8,011 nt of DNA, taken from assembly GCA_010027295.1 (NCBI GenBank), contig RGVM01000102.1, positions 1-8,011 on the forward strand, read 5' to 3'. The notes under the pieces were generated by a model, which did not search any database, had not been told where the DNA came from, and saw only the letters and a program-made list of their open reading frames with translations. Each line of letters begins with the position of its first letter. The stretch's first letter is position 1. Below are positions 6,646 to 8,011 of this stretch, piece by piece. This DNA is from Chitinophagia bacterium (GTDB lineage Bacteria > Bacteroidota > Bacteroidia > Chitinophagales > Chitinophagaceae). Position numbers and translations under genes: made by a program.

Positions 6646-7342
6646 ACAGGCCTTTGAATAAGAAATCTGGGTCGGCAAATATCCGACTTTTCAGCAGGCC
6701 CGCAAAATAGCCGTTGTCACCGCCCGTGAGCACCACGTTGAGGTCGGCGTAGCGCTCCTCGTAGGCCCGCACGATCCCGTCGATCTCGCCGGCCATGCCG
6801 AGCACCACCCCGCTCAGGATGTTGGTGCGGGTGTCGTACCCGATGAGCGGGAAGTTCCAGTCCTTCTGCACGAGCGGCAGCAGGGCCGTATGTTCGTGGA
6901 GGGAGCGGAACCGCATCTCCATGCCGGGCGAGATGCCGCCGCCGAGGAACTGGTGGAAGGGGTTGATGAAGTTGTAGGTGATGGCGGAGCCCAGCCCGAT
7001 GACTAGGTTGTTGCGTTTCGGGAAGAACCGGACGGCGGCGGATGCGAGGGCCAGCCGGTCGGCGCCCATGGTCTCGGGCCTGCCCACGGCGACAGTGAAG
7101 GGTACGCGCGTCTCGTGCGAGAGCCGGTGGAAGCGGCAGGCCGAGGCCAGCAGGTTCTCCACGCCGGGGTTGTGTCGGATGACGGAGGAGAGGATGGCCC
7201 TGTCGGGGGCATGCCTTTCCAGGATCTCCGACAGGGTCGCGTCGGAGTCGTCCGGCAGCGTCTCGGAGGCGACAATGCCCTCTCCCGCGAAAAGGGCGTA
7301 CTTGAGGCGGGTGTTCCCGAAGTCGAGGCAGAGGGTCTTCAT
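6614..7342 (-). CDS. coaX: Type III pantothenate kinase
   Basis: The product is 242 residues from ATG at 7342-7340, the normal CoaX length; the open frame further upstream is low-complexity and was rejected. CoaX phosphorylates pantothenate with ATP, the first step of coenzyme A synthesis, in the cytosol. Visible family motifs: the N-terminal phosphate loop 'DFGNT' (D7-T11), 'GADR' (93-96) containing the catalytic-base aspartate D95, the glycine-rich 'FLGGGISPGMEMRF' (132-145), 'HTALLPLV' (151-158), and 'VVLTGGD' near the C-terminus. The second phosphate motif, usually D-x-G-T-A-x-T-x-D, reads G-L-G-S-A-I-T-Y-N here (116-124), losing both aspartates; I expect this to be a lineage variant because everything else is preserved. 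It sits 37 nt after the Lon-domain gene, and its 3' end overlaps the barrel gene start, consistent with one operon. Confidence 0.92.
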   Translation of the reverse strand: MKTLCLDFGNTRLKYALFAGEGIVASETLPDDSDATLSEILERHAPDRAILSSVIRHNPGVENLLASACRFHRLSHETRVPFTVAVGRPETMGADRLALASAAVRFFPKRNNLVIGLGSAITYNFINPFHQFLGGGISPGMEMRFRSLHEHTALLPLVQKDWNFPLIGYDTRTNILSGVVLGMAGEIDGIVRAYEERYADLNVVLTGGDNGYFAGLLKSRIFADPDFLFKGLYALSEANDPS

Positions 7343-7379
7343 CGGTGGCAGTGTATGCTTGGGCCGGTCGTCCGCGGCC

Positions 7380-7999
7380 TCAGGCCAGCGGCCCAAAGCC
7401 GGGGAGGTTCTTGAAATGTCCGTTGAGGCGAATCTTCTCCTTCAGGGCCTCCATCTCGGACATGATGGGGAGGACCGTCTGGATATGCCGGCGGAGGTAT
7501 TCCTGCCGGTGCCGCTCCGAGAAGAGTCCGAGGAGTTCGTACTCCTGTGCGAGGGAGAGGCCGGCATGAGGCCCGTCTCGCGCGGTTCGAAGCGTTTCTT
7601 GACTTCCAGCAGGCGATGGAGGGCCGCCACGCCCTCGCGGAGCTTCTCCATGAGGTCAGGGTCGCCGTCGTCCCGATCATCGGGATATTCGACGATGGCG
7701 CCGGAATAGAGTTTCCCAGGCACTTCGGCCATCTTCTCGAGGATGCGGAAGACGCGCAGGCCTTGGGTGGTGATGTCCATCTCCCCGTTGTCGTATGTCC
7801 GCACGACCTCTCGCACGGTCATGAGGGTGCCCAGTTCGGAGACCCGGTTGTCGATCACCGACGGGATGCCGAAGGGCTTGCCGCTGGCGCTGCATTCGGT
7901 GATGAGCTGTTTGTAGCGCGGTTCGAAGATGTGCAGGTTGAGGTCTTCCCCCGGGTACACGACCAGCGTGAGGGGGAAGACGGGGATGAAGTTCATCAT
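7380..7999 (-). CDS. LON peptidase substrate-binding domain protein, frameshifted
   Basis: With one frame correction this encodes about 206 residues and is a stand-alone Lon N-terminal (LAN/PF02190-type) domain without ATPase or protease parts. Two adjacent ATGs (7999 and 7996) could start it. The signature 'FPLTLVVYPGEDLNLHIFEPRYKQL' region (residues 8-32) is unmistakable: FPL, PGE and LHIFEPRY are the family landmarks. The frame is good to about residue 144 ('FEPRETGLM', near 7566), then one base is missing. Resuming one frame over gives 'AGLSLAQEYELLGLFSERH', 'IMSEMEALKEKI' and the end 'NLPGFGPLA' with stop TGA at 7382-7380. Left uncorrected, the frame runs through Ser/Arg-rich nonsense to 7442. 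Such proteins are thought to bind unfolded or specific proteins; the role is not established. It is upstream of coaX, the first visible gene of the operon; only 12 nt of upstream sequence are in the window, too few to judge a promoter. Confidence 0.85.
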
Positions 8000-8011
8000 G
8001 ACTGTGAAGGT

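Overview
The window looks like a piece of a Bacteroidota chromosome, most likely Chitinophagaceae or a relative. Three things point there: an Oar-type TonB-dependent receptor ending in an aromatic beta-barrel strand, a short lipoprotein LptC, and the run Lon-substrate-binding-domain protein / type III pantothenate kinase (coaX) / outer-membrane beta-barrel / lptC, an order I associate with that phylum. No tRNA, rRNA, CRISPR array, transposase or integrase was recognised.

Left half (1-3525, + strand): a tight three-gene run. It holds the 3' part of an Oar-like TonB-dependent receptor, a secreted metallo-beta-lactamase-fold hydrolase 2 nt downstream, and a secreted glycerophosphodiester phosphodiesterase-like protein 6 nt further on. 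All three products are predicted to act at or outside the inner membrane. Together they could form a capture, cleavage and import unit for phosphodiester-containing or similar substrates; this is inference. The DNA is clearly lower in GC than the right half.

Junction (3526-3680): the two halves converge here. The gap contains a strong nested inverted repeat (12-bp outer stem with one wobble, plus a 4-bp inner stem) and is where base composition changes.

Right half (3681-8011, - strand, high GC): read right to left, it encodes a Lon N-terminal-domain protein, CoaX (coenzyme A synthesis), an outer-membrane beta-barrel protein, LptC (LPS transport) and, after an 80-nt gap, a Kv-beta-type aldo/keto reductase. 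The first four are closely packed and look like one envelope/housekeeping operon. Two of them, the Lon-domain gene and the barrel gene, each carry a single-base frameshift in otherwise well-preserved coding sequence. One is an apparent extra base and the other a missing base. A promoter-like element before the reductase also looks one T short. This pattern suggests sequence error or very recent mutation rather than old decay.
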